Shown here in pieces: positions 15,071 through 25,400 of a stretch of 64,000 nt of DNA (position 1 is the stretch's first letter; the number at the start of each line of letters is the position of its first letter). This DNA is from Bog-532 sp963742875 (GTDB lineage: Bacteria > Actinomycetota > Actinomycetes > Streptosporangiales > Streptosporangiaceae), in contig CAVUNO010000005.1 in the NCBI GenBank assembly GCA_963742875.1, forward strand, positions 354,681 through 418,680. The letters are read 5' to 3'. The notes beneath the pieces were generated by a model. The model worked only from the letters and a program-made list of their open reading frames with translations. It made no database searches and was not told where the DNA came from. The position numbers and the translations under genes were made by a program.

Positions 15071-15742
15071 GTGACCACGCATCCCAACCTGGAGGTGCCG
15101 TCGATCGTGAAGGCGACCTCCCTGGAGGTGGCGTCGACCGTGCAGGCGGCCTCACCCGATGGCGCCGTCCAGCCGTTCGGCGACCAGCTGTTCCAGCGGC
15201 TGCTGCGGCACCGGATCGTCTTCCTCGGTCAGCAGGTCGATGACGACCTCGCTAACCGGATCTGCGCCGAACTGGTGCTGCTGGCGGCCGAGGATCCCAA
15301 GCGGGACATCAGCCTGTACATCAACTCGCCGGGCGGCTCGGTCAGCGCCGGCCTGGCCATCTACGATGTGATGCAGTACGTGCCGAACGACGTCGCGACC
15401 TACGTGATGGGTATGGCCGCGTCGATGGCCCAGGTGCTGCTGTGCGCCGGGACCCCGGGTAAGCGCTTCGCGATGCCGCACGCGCAGATCCTGATGCACC
15501 AGCCGTCCGGTGGCCTCGGCGGCACCGCGACCGACATCAGGATCCAGGCCGAGCAGATGCTGTACATCAAGCGGACGATGGCGGAGCGCATCGCGGTCCA
15601 CACCGGCCAGACATTCGAGCAGATCGAGCTCGACTTCGACCGCGACCGCTGGTTCACCGCCGACGAGGCCAAGGACTACGGCTTCGTCGACCGGGTGGTC
15701 CGCAGCGCCACCGAAGTGCCCTCGGCCGGTCCCGTCTCATGA
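15071..15742 (+). CDS. clpP1: ATP-dependent Clp protease proteolytic subunit ClpP1
   Basis: GTG 15071 with GAGGAG six bases upstream. 223 residues. The serine-protease triad is complete: Ser118 (GMAASMAQ), His143 (LMHQPSGG) and Asp192 (FDRDRW). The first 30 residues are a propeptide-like extension. It forms mixed ClpP1P2 tetradecamers that degrade substrates unfolded by ClpX or ClpC in the cytoplasm. Its stop region overlaps a possible upstream start of clpP2, and the two are surely one operon. Actinobacteria need both paralogues for an active complex. Confidence 0.95.
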   Translation: MTTHPNLEVPSIVKATSLEVASTVQAASPDGAVQPFGDQLFQRLLRHRIVFLGQQVDDDLANRICAELVLLAAEDPKRDISLYINSPGGSVSAGLAIYDVMQYVPNDVATYVMGMAASMAQVLLCAGTPGKRFAMPHAQILMHQPSGGLGGTATDIRIQAEQMLYIKRTMAERIAVHTGQTFEQIELDFDRDRWFTADEAKDYGFVDRVVRSATEVPSAGPVS

Positions 15743-15771
15743 ACGACCATTACGGAACGAAGGAGCCGAAC

Positions 15772-16437
15772 GTGAGCGAGCTCAGGGCCGCGACTGCCCG
15801 GCCGGCCGAGGCCAGGTACGTCCTGCCGTCCTTCGTGGAGCGGACGTCGTACGGGGTCAAGGAGATGAACCCGTACAACAAGCTCTTCGAGGAGCGGATC
15901 ATCTTTCTCGGCGTGCAGATCGACGACGCCTCGGCCAATGACGTGATGGCCCAGCTGCTGACGCTGGAGGCGATCGACCCGGACCGGGACATCACGATCT
16001 ACATCAACTCGCCGGGCGGGTCGATGACGTCGATGATGGCGATCTACGACACGATGCAGTTCATCCAGCCCGACATCCAGATGTGCTGCATCGGGCAGGC
16101 CGCGTCGGCGGCGGCCGTGCTCCTGGCCGCGGGGACCAAGGGCAAGCGGATGGCGCTGCCGAACTCGCGCATCCTGATCCACCAGCCCGCCACCCAGGGC
16201 GGCGGGTACGAGCAGGTCAGCGACCTGGAGATCCAGGCCCGCGAGATTATGCGGATGCGCGCGGCGATGGAGGTCATCCTGGCCCGGCACACCGGCCAGG
16301 AGGAGGAGGCGATCCGCCGCGACATCGAGCGTGACAAGTTTCTCACCGCCGAGGAAGCCAAGGAATACGGCATCATCGACGAGGTTCTGACGACGCTCAA
16401 GCGCGGCGCGGCCGCCGCCGGGGTACTGTCGTCGTAA
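15772..16437 (+). CDS. clpP2: ATP-dependent Clp protease proteolytic subunit ClpP2
   Basis: An ATG at 15739 overlaps the clpP1 stop (ATGA), but it has no ribosome binding site, whereas GTG 15772 has AAGGAG seven bases upstream; I choose the latter (221 residues). Triad: Ser112 (GQAASAAAVLL), His137 (ILIHQPATQGG) and Asp188 (ERDKFLTAEEA). It is the second subunit of the ClpP1P2 barrel. A 179-base gap with a weak CCCC-TGAA-GGGG hairpin separates it from clpX. Confidence 0.95.
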   Translation: MSELRAATARPAEARYVLPSFVERTSYGVKEMNPYNKLFEERIIFLGVQIDDASANDVMAQLLTLEAIDPDRDITIYINSPGGSMTSMMAIYDTMQFIQPDIQMCCIGQAASAAAVLLAAGTKGKRMALPNSRILIHQPATQGGGYEQVSDLEIQAREIMRMRAAMEVILARHTGQEEEAIRRDIERDKFLTAEEAKEYGIIDEVLTTLKRGAAAAGVLSS

Positions 16438-16616
16438 CCGGAGGATTTGCCTCTTCCCCGGCATGCCCCTGAAGGGGTTTGATGGTTGTGCCTTAGGTTC
16501 TCCCGGGCCCGAGGCGGTAACGTCAAAGCAGGAGCGCACGAATAGGCCTGGCGGGACATGTCCGCCGGGGCTGGCCGCGAGGTCGCCCTGGCGGCCCCAT
16601 GTAAAGGAGTATCTGG

Positions 16617-17891
<1,275 letters not shown>

Positions 17892-17900
17892 ACCCGACGA

Positions 17901-17916
17901 CCGGGCGCTCGCCCGG
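17901..17916 (+). terminator. Hairpin after clpX
   Basis: CCGGGCG-CT-CGCCCGG, a perfect 7-base-pair stem with a very tight loop, nine bases after the clpX stop. A second overlapping GC hairpin follows. No U-tract. Confidence 0.45.
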
Positions 17917-17971
17917 GCCGGTGGCCCGGGACTCGCCGAACTTGCACTACCGATACCAATAGACTCCCTGT

Positions 17972-20692
17972 GTGACAGCACGATCTATCGAACTGTCTCC
18001 GCAGTACTCGCCGGCCGAGGTGGAGGGGCCGCGTTACGCGTTCTGGGAGAAGGCCGGTTATTTCGTCGCCGCCCCGGAGCGGGACGCCCCCCGGTTCTCG
18101 ATCGTGATCCCGCCGCCGAACGTGACCGGGGTCCTGCACATCGGTCACGCGCTCGACCACACGATCATCGACGCGATCGTGCGCCGGCGCCGGATGCAGG
18201 GCTACACCACACTGTGGCTGCCCGGCATGGACCACGCGGGGATCGCCACGCAGAACGTCGTCGAACGCGAGCTGGCCAAGGAAGGCCTGAGCCGGCACGA
18301 CCTCGGCCGGGAAAAGTTCATCGAGCGGGTCTGGCGGTGGAAGGCGACCTCCGGCGGGAAGATCCTGTCCCAGATGCGCCGCCTGGGGGACAGCGTCGAC
18401 TGGACCCGCGAGCAGTTCACGATGGACCCGGGCATGTCCCGTGCCGTGCAGACCATCTTCAAGCGGCTTTTCGACGACGGTCTCATCTACCGCGCCGAAC
18501 GGATCATCAACTGGTGCCCGCGCTGCCTGACCGCGCTGTCCGACATCGAGGTGGACCACAGCGATGACGAGGGCGAGCTCGTCTCCATCCGCTACGGCGA
18601 CGGGGAGGACGCGATTGTGGTCGCGACCACTCGCGCGGAGACCATGTTGGGCGACACGGCGGTGGCTGTACACCCCGGTGACGACCGTTACCGGCACCTG
18701 GTCGGCCGTGCGGTGGAGCTGCCGCTGACCGGCCGGCGGATCCCGGTGATCGCCGACGAGCACGTCGACCCCGGGTTCGGCACCGGCGCGGTCAAGGTCA
18801 CCCCGGCGCACGACCCCAACGACTTCGAGATCGGCCGCCGCCACAACCTGCCCAGCCTGACCGTGCTGGACGAGCGCGGCGTGGTGACGGTGCACGGCCC
18901 CTTCCTGGGGCTCGATCGCTTCGAGGCCCGCCCGGCGGTGGTCACGGCCCTCCGCGCGCAAGGCCGGATCGTGGCCGAGGTGCGCCCGTACGTGCATGCC
19001 GTCGGCCACTGCCAGCGGTGCGGTACGACGGTCGAGCCGCGGCTGTCCCTGCAGTGGTTCGTCCGGGTCGCCCCGCTGGCCAAGGCGGCCGGCGACGCGG
19101 TGCGCGACGGCCGGACCCGGATGTACCCGCCCGAGATGGCGGCACGGTACTTCGCCTGGGTGGATGATATGCACGACTGGTGCATCAGCCGCCAGCTGTG
19201 GTGGGGCCACCGCATCCCCGTGTACTACGGCCCGGACGAACAGATCCGCTGCGTCGGGCCGGACGAGGAACCGCTCACTGGGGAAGGCTGGCGCCAGGAC
19301 ACCGACGTGCTGGACACCTGGTTCTCCTCGGCCTTGTGGCCGTTCTCCTCCCTCGGCTGGCCGGACGACACCCTCGACCTGCGCGCCTTCTATCCGACCA
19401 GCGTCCTCGTCACCGGCTACGACATACTGTTCTTCTGGGTCGCCCGGATGATGATGTTCGGCCTGTACGCCATGTCCGACCGGGACCCGGCCGACGCCGT
19501 CCCGTTCCGCCAGGTCGCCCTGCACGGCCTCGTCCGCGACGCCACCGGCAAGAAGATGTCCAAGTCGCGCGGCAACGCGGTGGACCCGCTCGACTGGATC
19601 GAGCGTTTCGGCGCCGACGCTACCCGGTTCACCCTGGCCCGGGGAGCCAACCCCGGCAGCGATGTCCCGGTCAGCGACGAGTGGGCGGCGGGCTCGCGGA
19701 ACTTCTGCAACAAGCTGTGGAACGCGGCGCGGTTCGCCCTGGGCCACGGGGCGCGGGTGCCGCGGGCGCTGCCGGAGGCCGCCTCACTGTCCGTGCCCGA
19801 CCGCTGGATCCTCTCTCGGCTGTCCGCGGTGACCGCGCAGGTGGATCAGGACCTCGAGCGGTTCGAGCTCGCCAAGGCGTGCGAGACGCTCTACCACTTC
19901 GCCTGGGACGAGTTCTGCGACTGGTACCTGGAGCTGGCCAAGATACCGCTCGGCAGTGCCCATGCTGGCGCCGGTGATCCGGCCAGCGCCGGAACGGCCG
20001 CCGACCGCGACACCGGGTCCGGGTCCTTGCCCGCGTCCTTGCCGGATCCGGCCGACGCGGCGGCCGAGACCACCCGGGACGTGCTCGGGTTCGTCCTGGA
20101 CTGCCTGCTCAAGCTGCTGCACCCGATCATGCCGTTCCTCACCGACGAGCTGTGGACGGCCCTGCCCGGAACAACACAGACCGGGGTGGAGTCGGTGATG
20201 GTGGCCCCTTGGCCGCGGCCGTCGATCTCCGACGCGGGCGCGGAAGCGGAGATGGCGTCTATCATGCGGCTGGTGACCGAGGTCCGCCGGTTCCGTTCGG
20301 ATCAGGGCCTGCGTCCCGGCCAGCGGGTCGCCGCCCGCCTCGCCGGGATCGAGACCAGCCCGCTGGCCGGTCACGAGGAGCGCATCCGTTTCCTGCTCCG
20401 GCTCAGTCTCCCGGACGCCGGATTCACGCCGTCGGCTGCTATCGAAGCTGAAGGCGTCACGGTGGAGCTCGACACGGCCGGCGTGATCGACGTCGCGGCG
20501 GAGCGGCGCCGGATGGAGAAGGACCTCGCCACCGCGGCGAAGGAGGCCGGGCAGGCCCGCGCCAAGCTCGCCAGCGTCGGGTTCACCGCCAAGGCGCCGG
20601 CCGAGGTGGTCGAGAAGACCCGCCAGCGTCTCGCCGCTGCGCAGCGGGACATCACCCGGATCTCCGATCGCCTGGCCCGGTTGCCCGGGTAA
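17972..20692 (+). CDS. valS: Valyl-tRNA synthetase
   Basis: GTG 17972. 906 residues, normal length. Class I signatures: HIGH in PNVTGVLHIGHALDH (near residue 56) and KMSKS in GKKMSKSRGNAVDP (near residue 528). The CP1 editing domain (TRAETMLGDTAVAVHP) lies between them and the anticodon-binding helical domain follows. The C-terminal coiled coil (ERRRMEKDLATAAKEAGQAR) that distinguishes ValS from IleS and LeuS is present. It charges tRNA-Val and edits Thr. It sits between clpX and folC in many actinomycetes, but here the cyclase region has been inserted before folC. Confidence 0.97.
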   Translation: MTARSIELSPQYSPAEVEGPRYAFWEKAGYFVAAPERDAPRFSIVIPPPNVTGVLHIGHALDHTIIDAIVRRRRMQGYTTLWLPGMDHAGIATQNVVERELAKEGLSRHDLGREKFIERVWRWKATSGGKILSQMRRLGDSVDWTREQFTMDPGMSRAVQTIFKRLFDDGLIYRAERIINWCPRCLTALSDIEVDHSDDEGELVSIRYGDGEDAIVVATTRAETMLGDTAVAVHPGDDRYRHLVGRAVELPLTGRRIPVIADEHVDPGFGTGAVKVTPAHDPNDFEIGRRHNLPSLTVLDERGVVTVHGPFLGLDRFEARPAVVTALRAQGRIVAEVRPYVHAVGHCQRCGTTVEPRLSLQWFVRVAPLAKAAGDAVRDGRTRMYPPEMAARYFAWVDDMHDWCISRQLWWGHRIPVYYGPDEQIRCVGPDEEPLTGEGWRQDTDVLDTWFSSALWPFSSLGWPDDTLDLRAFYPTSVLVTGYDILFFWVARMMMFGLYAMSDRDPADAVPFRQVALHGLVRDATGKKMSKSRGNAVDPLDWIERFGADATRFTLARGANPGSDVPVSDEWAAGSRNFCNKLWNAARFALGHGARVPRALPEAASLSVPDRWILSRLSAVTAQVDQDLERFELAKACETLYHFAWDEFCDWYLELAKIPLGSAHAGAGDPASAGTAADRDTGSGSLPASLPDPADAAAETTRDVLGFVLDCLLKLLHPIMPFLTDELWTALPGTTQTGVESVMVAPWPRPSISDAGAEAEMASIMRLVTEVRRFRSDQGLRPGQRVAARLAGIETSPLAGHEERIRFLLRLSLPDAGFTPSAAIEAEGVTVELDTAGVIDVAAERRRMEKDLATAAKEAGQARAKLASVGFTAKAPAEVVEKTRQRLAAAQRDITRISDRLARLPG

Positions 20693-21105
20693 GCCGTCCG
20701 GACCGCCCGCCTTTCCGGGACCTCGGCAACCTGACGAAGGAGCCACCCGCCGCCGCGGGCCGGCACCGTGGCCCGCCGACCTCATCGGCTCGCTCATCGC
20801 TGTGACCACAGTGACCCATGGGGCAGACCTCCCGCACGCCCTAGCCCGAAGTTCCCCCCGAGCCGATTGGTCAACGCGTTTGACCAGGTGGTAGAGCCCT
20901 TGATCACGGAAATTACATGACTACGTAGTCATGAGCTGAGGCTGTTTCACCTGGTCAGCGCCTATATCGGTTCGCCACTGGGGGGACTACGGCCTAGCAT
21001 GCCTGACGTGTTGCGTTAGCGACAGTTTGTTGCGAATGCCGGGCTTTCGCGTCACTATGTAATCGACGGAAACCAGAGAGCGACGGCCTGAGCGCGGGTC
21101 TGCGA
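20693..21105. other. Intergenic, rich in dyads
   Basis: 413 bases without a supported gene. Its right part (20869-20957) holds several inverted repeats described separately. It otherwise shows nothing recognisable. Confidence 0.5.
20869..20957. promoter_or_regulatory. Nested inverted repeats with an 18-base perfect palindrome
   Basis: Three dyads are stacked: GGTCAA-N5-TTGACC (20869-20885), the palindrome CATGACTACGTAGTCATG (20916-20933), and TGACCAGGTG (20881-20890) matched by CACCTGGTCA (20948-20957). This looks like an operator region for a dimeric regulator of a gene that is now broken (the MFS remnant lies just downstream). Confidence 0.5.
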
Positions 21106-21402
21106 ATGGAGGTCCCGTTGGCCGGAAACGGCGGTGCGGGCCGGTCCGGTCCCCGGATCCCTCCGCCGGCCAAGGCCGCCACCTTCGGCGTCACCACGTT
21201 CAACGCGCCCTTCCAGGGCGCCCGCTCCGCGCTCTGCGCCACCATCTTGCCGGGCGACCGCTACGCGCTCGGCCTGGCCATCCTCCAGCTCACCCGGGAG
21301 ATCGGCGTGGCCGGCGGCTTCGTGGCCGGCGGCTTCATCTTTTCTGTGCTGCACGCCCGAAATGCGCTGCCTGGTGCACCGGTCACGTCCGAAAGGGGGT
21401 AA
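21106..21402 (+). pseudogene. Major facilitator transporter remnant
   Basis: The frame from 21106 encodes two membrane-like stretches typical of one half of an MFS transporter: TTFNAPFQGARSALCATILP, then RYALGLAILQLTREIGVAGG and FVAGGFIFSVLHARNAL. Only about 70 residues of a family with around 400 are present, and nothing transporter-like precedes or follows it. It is therefore a fragment. The substrate cannot be told. Confidence 0.5.
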
Positions 21403-21448
21403 TGATCTGTATGATCCCGGACATGGATGGGGCCCTCTGGCCATTAGT

Positions 21449-21563
21449 CCCAATCGATGCTCATGAACTTCCCTTTCTCGGGCACCGGCGGTTTCCGCTG
21501 CTCCGGGCATGCCTGTCAGCCCCAATCGGTCCGCATGGCATTTCCTTTCTCGAAAAACGGCGA
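21449..21563. repeat. Two imperfect direct repeats, period 72 bases
   Basis: The block beginning CCCAATCG at 21449 is repeated with changes at 21521; both contain CATG and then TTTCTCG about 25 bases later. This AT-richer stretch codes for nothing recognised, although one frame (from 21402) would read PIDAHELPFLGHRRF and PIGPHGISFLEKRRH. Confidence 0.5.
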
Positions 21564-21650
21564 CATACGCGATATGCCCTTATGGGTGGTTTGTCACACA
21601 TCGAGTTTTTCGGCTGTATATAACGATTTGGGGGATAAAGCGCGTTAGGC

Positions 21651-21670
21651 GAAGTTTTCGGCAAAACTTT
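21651..21670. promoter_or_regulatory. Hairpin AAGTTTT-CGGC-AAAACTT upstream of the GGDEF gene
   Basis: A perfect 7-base-pair AT-rich stem (21652-21658 with 21663-21669) and a 4-base loop, 21 bases before the start codon at 21691. It could be an operator or an RNA hairpin that affects translation. Confidence 0.4.
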
Positions 21671-21690
21671 TACGGCAGGTTGCAGATGGG

Positions 21691-23037
21691 ATGAGGTCGA
21701 CCGTCACGTTCGCTCCGCGAAGCCGCCGATGGCAGGCGGCGTCGATACGGCACTGGCCGGTATGGTCACTGCCGCGTCTGGCGCGTGCGTACGTGATCGC
21801 CGTGCCGGTGGCGGCGATCATCGCCATTAGTATCGCTGCCGCGCACACGCACTGGCGCGTCTCCCAGCTCGGGGTCTTCTTCCTGCTGCTGTCCAGTGCG
21901 GCAGCGATGGTCGAGGCCACCCGGGACGTTAAGTTGCCCCGCGACACGGTGACCCGTGACCTGCAGGAAGTCTGGTACCTGTGTATCGCCGTGCTGTTGC
22001 CCCCCATCTGCGCGCTGCTGACCCCGATTCCGCTGACGATCATGAAGCAGTGGCGGGTGCGTCGTAATCTCGCGCACCGGCGAGTGTTCAGCTTCGCCTC
22101 GAATGCACTGGGCTACGGCGCGGCTTCTTTCGAGTTCCACAGCGGCTTCGAGCCGGTTCTCGGTCCTCTTCCGGGCCGTGGCGCGCACACAGTCGGCTTG
22201 CTGGGCGCCATCATCGCTGCCGCCGTCACGGGCTGGGCGATCAACCACTGGCTGGTCGTCGGCGCCGTCAAACTCACGGTCCCAGCGGCCCGGGTCCGGA
22301 CCCTGATGCTGACTCGGGAGGCCGTCACCACCAACACCGTCGTGACGTGCCTGGCGGCGCTCGTCGCGTTCGGCTTGTCGTTCAGCCTTGCGGTCCTGGT
22401 TGTCGCGGTCCCCGTCGTGCTGATGCAGAAGCGCTTCCTGATGCATTCGCAGCTTGTCGCGGAGGCCCGTACCGACGCGAAGACCGGTCTGCTGAACGCG
22501 GCGGCGTGGCACCGCCAGTCGGCCACCGAGCTGTCCCGCGCTCAGGGACACTATTCGCCGGCTTCGGCCGCGATCATCGACATCGATCACTTCAAGGCGG
22601 TGAACGACACCTACGGCCACCTGGCCGGCGACCGGGTGCTGCGGGTCGTCGCCGACCGGTTCAAGGCCCAGCTCCGCGAGGGCGACCTGATCGGGCGGTT
22701 CGGCGGCGAGGAATTCGCGATCCTGCTGCCGCGCACCACCGGGTCCGAGGCCAAGCGGGTGGCCGAGCGGTTGCGCGGGCACATCGCCCGCGCGCCGATC
22801 GCCGTCAGCGACGGGCGGGATGAGTGCCTCCTGGTCAGCATCACCGTCTCGGTCGGCGTGGCCGAGCTGGCGAGTGCGCGGCGGGACCTGGACGAACTGC
22901 TGGCCGCGGCGGACGCGGCGCTGTATCAGGCCAAGGACGCGGGGCGGAACCGGATCTGCGTCATTTTGCCCGAGGTGGCCGGCGCTAAGGTCCCGGCGCC
23001 GCGGGGGCCTGGGCCGGCTACCACCGCGCCGCAGTAG
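21691..23037 (+). CDS. Diguanylate cyclase, membrane-bound (GGDEF domain)
   Basis: 448 residues. The first about 265 residues hold five or six hydrophobic segments (for example AYVIAVPVAAIIAISIAAAH, VGLLGAIIAAAVTGWAINHW), a membrane sensor of unknown ligand. The C-terminal 170 residues are a GGDEF domain: DAKTGLLNAAAWHR, IIDIDHFKAVNDTYGHLAGD, then the active site GGEEF at 338-342. An inhibitory I-site RxxD (REGD, 329-332) lies five residues before it. All catalytic residues are intact, so it should make cyclic di-GMP. The start ATG has no good ribosome binding site. It ends 38 bases before folC but is probably not part of that operon. Confidence 0.9.
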   Translation: MRSTVTFAPRSRRWQAASIRHWPVWSLPRLARAYVIAVPVAAIIAISIAAAHTHWRVSQLGVFFLLLSSAAAMVEATRDVKLPRDTVTRDLQEVWYLCIAVLLPPICALLTPIPLTIMKQWRVRRNLAHRRVFSFASNALGYGAASFEFHSGFEPVLGPLPGRGAHTVGLLGAIIAAAVTGWAINHWLVVGAVKLTVPAARVRTLMLTREAVTTNTVVTCLAALVAFGLSFSLAVLVVAVPVVLMQKRFLMHSQLVAEARTDAKTGLLNAAAWHRQSATELSRAQGHYSPASAAIIDIDHFKAVNDTYGHLAGDRVLRVVADRFKAQLREGDLIGRFGGEEFAILLPRTTGSEAKRVAERLRGHIARAPIAVSDGRDECLLVSITVSVGVAELASARRDLDELLAAADAALYQAKDAGRNRICVILPEVAGAKVPAPRGPGPATTAPQ

Positions 23038-23075
23038 CCTGGACAGGTGAGTACTGCGACGTCCGCGAGCCTGCC

Positions 23076-24497
23076 GTGATCGATGACGCGACGCTGCACG
23101 AGGTCGAGCGAGAGATCGTCAGCCGGCGCCCCGAGTCGTCGATCGAGCCGTCGCTCGACCGGATCGCCACCCTGGTCAGCCTGCTCGGCGATCCCCAGCG
23201 CGCCTTCCCCATCATCCACCTCACGGGCACCAACGGCAAAACCTCGACCGCACGGATGATCGACGCCCTGCTGCGCGAGCGCGGCCTCCGGACCGGCCGC
23301 TTCACCAGCCCGCACCTGGTCTCGATGCGCGAGCGGATCTGCATCGACGGTGAGCCGCTGGATCCGGAGCGGTTCGTCACCCTCTACCAGGAAATCCTGC
23401 CGTACGTTCAGCTGACCGACGAGCGTCACGGGGTGCCCCTGTCCTTCTTCGAGGTGCTGACCGGGATGGCCTTCGCCGCCTTCGCCGACGCCCCCGTCGA
23501 CGTTGCGATCGTGGAGGTCGGTCTCGGTGGCACCTGGGACGCCACCAACGTCGCGGACGGCGTTGTCGCCGTCGTCGGCCCCGTCGCCATCGACCACACC
23601 CAGTACCTGGGCGACACGGTGGAGCAGATCGCCGCGGAAAAGGCGGGAATCATCAAGCCGGACGCGCTCGCGGTGCTGGCCCAGCAGTCGCTGCCCGCGG
23701 CCGAGGTCCTGCTGCGCCGGGTGTCCGAGGCCGGCGCGACCGTGGCCCGCGAGGGCATCGAGTTCGGCGTCCTGAAACGGGACATCGCGCTCGGCGGCCA
23801 GCAGCTCACCCTGCGCGGCCTCAACGGTACCTATCCGGAGGTTTTCCTGCCTCTTTTCGGCCTGCACCAGGCGGGCAACGCGGCCTGCGCGCTGGCTGCG
23901 GTGGAGGGGTTCGCCAGCGTCGGGGACGCCGGGCCCGACGGGCGTGCCCCCCTCGACCCCGAGCTTGTCCGGCAGGCGTTCGCGGGCCTGCGGTCGCCGG
24001 GGCGGCTGGAGGTCCTGCGGCGCAGTCCGACGGTGATCGTTGACGCGGCCCACAATCCGGCCGGCATGGCGGCCAGCGCGGCCGCGGTGACCGAGGCCTT
24101 CAGCTTCACCCGGCTCGTCGGCGTGCTGGCCGTCAGCGCGGACAAGGACGTGACTGGGATACTCGACGAACTCGAGCCCGTCCTGGACGACCTCGTGGTG
24201 ACGCGCAACTCTTCCGACCGCTCGATGCCCCCGGATGAGCTGGCCGGGCTGGCGGTCAACGTCTTCGGCGCGGACCGTGTACAGGTCGCCGAGCGGATGG
24301 ACGACGCCATCGAGCTGGCCGTGACCCTCGCCGACGAGGCACCGGAGACGGCGCTGCCCGGCGGCGGGGGAGTGCTCATTACCGGCTCGGTCATCACCGC
24401 GGGCGATGCCCGGCAGTTGCTGCGCCCGGGCGCCGGTACCGGTGATGCACCGAAAGCGGACACCGGGCCAGGCCAGGCACTCGTTCACGGCGGCTGA
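23076..24497 (+). CDS. folC: Folylpolyglutamate synthase / dihydrofolate synthase
   Basis: GTG 23076, 473 residues. Mur-ligase-type ATPase with the P-loop LTGTNGKTSTARM (about 49-61), the FTSPHL loop that binds folate, the MAFAAFAD and VEVGLGGTWDATN central motifs, and the C-terminal Mur domain starting VIVDAAHNPAGM. It adds glutamate to dihydropteroate and folates in the cytoplasm. It is followed by a DUF4233 membrane protein and ndk, the conserved actinobacterial order. Confidence 0.95.
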   Translation: MIDDATLHEVEREIVSRRPESSIEPSLDRIATLVSLLGDPQRAFPIIHLTGTNGKTSTARMIDALLRERGLRTGRFTSPHLVSMRERICIDGEPLDPERFVTLYQEILPYVQLTDERHGVPLSFFEVLTGMAFAAFADAPVDVAIVEVGLGGTWDATNVADGVVAVVGPVAIDHTQYLGDTVEQIAAEKAGIIKPDALAVLAQQSLPAAEVLLRRVSEAGATVAREGIEFGVLKRDIALGGQQLTLRGLNGTYPEVFLPLFGLHQAGNAACALAAVEGFASVGDAGPDGRAPLDPELVRQAFAGLRSPGRLEVLRRSPTVIVDAAHNPAGMAASAAAVTEAFSFTRLVGVLAVSADKDVTGILDELEPVLDDLVVTRNSSDRSMPPDELAGLAVNVFGADRVQVAERMDDAIELAVTLADEAPETALPGGGGVLITGSVITAGDARQLLRPGAGTGDAPKADTGPGQALVHGG

Positions 24498-24503
24498 TCT
24501 TTC

Positions 24504-24983
24504 ATGACCAGGCCCGCCTCCGGAGAAGCCGGCCCCGCGAACCCGGGCCCTGGTCGGGCGAACCCTGGTCCGGCCAGCCCCAGCGCCGGTCCGGCCAGCC
24601 CCAGCGCCGGTCCGGCCAGCCCCGCGCGGCCAGGCGCCGACCGCACTCGCCGCCGCCCGATCCTGCGTCGGCTGTGCGCCTCGGTGCTGGTGTTTGAGGC
24701 CATCGTGCTGATCCTGGCCGTGCCGGTCGCGATCACGATCGAGCACCTCGGGCACGGCGTCGCTGGCGGCGTCGGCGGCGGCCTGGCCCTCGCCGCCGTG
24801 GTGCTCGCGGGCCTGGTCGGCCGGGTCCGATGGGCCCTGATCGCCGGCACCGTGCTGCAGATTCTGATCATCGTGGCGGGGATCGAGGTTCCGGCCCTCT
24901 ATGTTCTGGGCGTCATCTTCGCCGCCTTCTGGTTCACCGGAATCTGGATGGCTAACCGGCTGGAGCAGGCGAGCACGGGCTAG
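24504..24983 (+). CDS. DUF4233 membrane protein
   Basis: 159 residues, six bases after folC, so translated from the same message. The first 45 residues are a Gly/Pro/Ala/Ser-rich tail with 21-base tandem repeats (GPASPSA, at 24567-24626). Four hydrophobic segments follow: LCASVLVFEAIVLILAVPVA, GGLALAAVVLAGLVG, WALIAGTVLQILIIVAGI and LYVLGVIFAAFWFTGIW. This is the DUF4233 fold always found next to folC in actinobacteria. Function unknown. Confidence 0.85.
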   Translation: MTRPASGEAGPANPGPGRANPGPASPSAGPASPSAGPASPARPGADRTRRRPILRRLCASVLVFEAIVLILAVPVAITIEHLGHGVAGGVGGGLALAAVVLAGLVGRVRWALIAGTVLQILIIVAGIEVPALYVLGVIFAAFWFTGIWMANRLEQASTG

Positions 24984-25400
24984 TCTAAGAACCGTCGCCC
25001 TGGGTAATCCGATGGGAGCGGTTAGCGATAAGCGGCTCACGTACGTCCGGCTGCGCGCCCCCATCGCTGGCCACAGCCGCCGCTCCGCCCCGCTCCACCC
25101 TAGCGACCGGTGTCTCCCGCCGCTTCGCCGCCGGCTACGGCCGGGTCCGTTCAGGTTCGGATGGTGATGCGGCTGGCCGCCACGCCCCTGGCGGCCCGCG
25201 GGGCCCTCGCCCGGGCCGCTGGCGTGTGGGAACTGGCCGGGGCGGCCCCGGTCGCAACCGTGATGGTGGTCATTTTTTCACCGGCCGGGCGCGGCGCGTC
25301 TGTGTGGCCGGCCGCGGGCGCGGGTAAGCTTTCATGCCGCGGGTCATCTCCCTGATCTGCTCGCGGCAACTAATCAGTTGCCCTGCGAGAAGGAGCATCG
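24984..25400. other. Intergenic before ndk, no gene seen
   Basis: 417 bases. Frames on both strands stay open because of high GC, but none has a ribosome binding site or a recognised domain. It should contain the ndk promoter. Confidence 0.4.

Noticed and set aside
21403..21690. Cyclic di-GMP riboswitch upstream of the GGDEF gene
   Set aside because: The conserved GEMM core sequences are not present; only a simple hairpin and a direct repeat are seen.
24984..25400. Small ORFs on both strands before ndk
   Set aside because: No start signal, domain or conserved pattern supports any of them.
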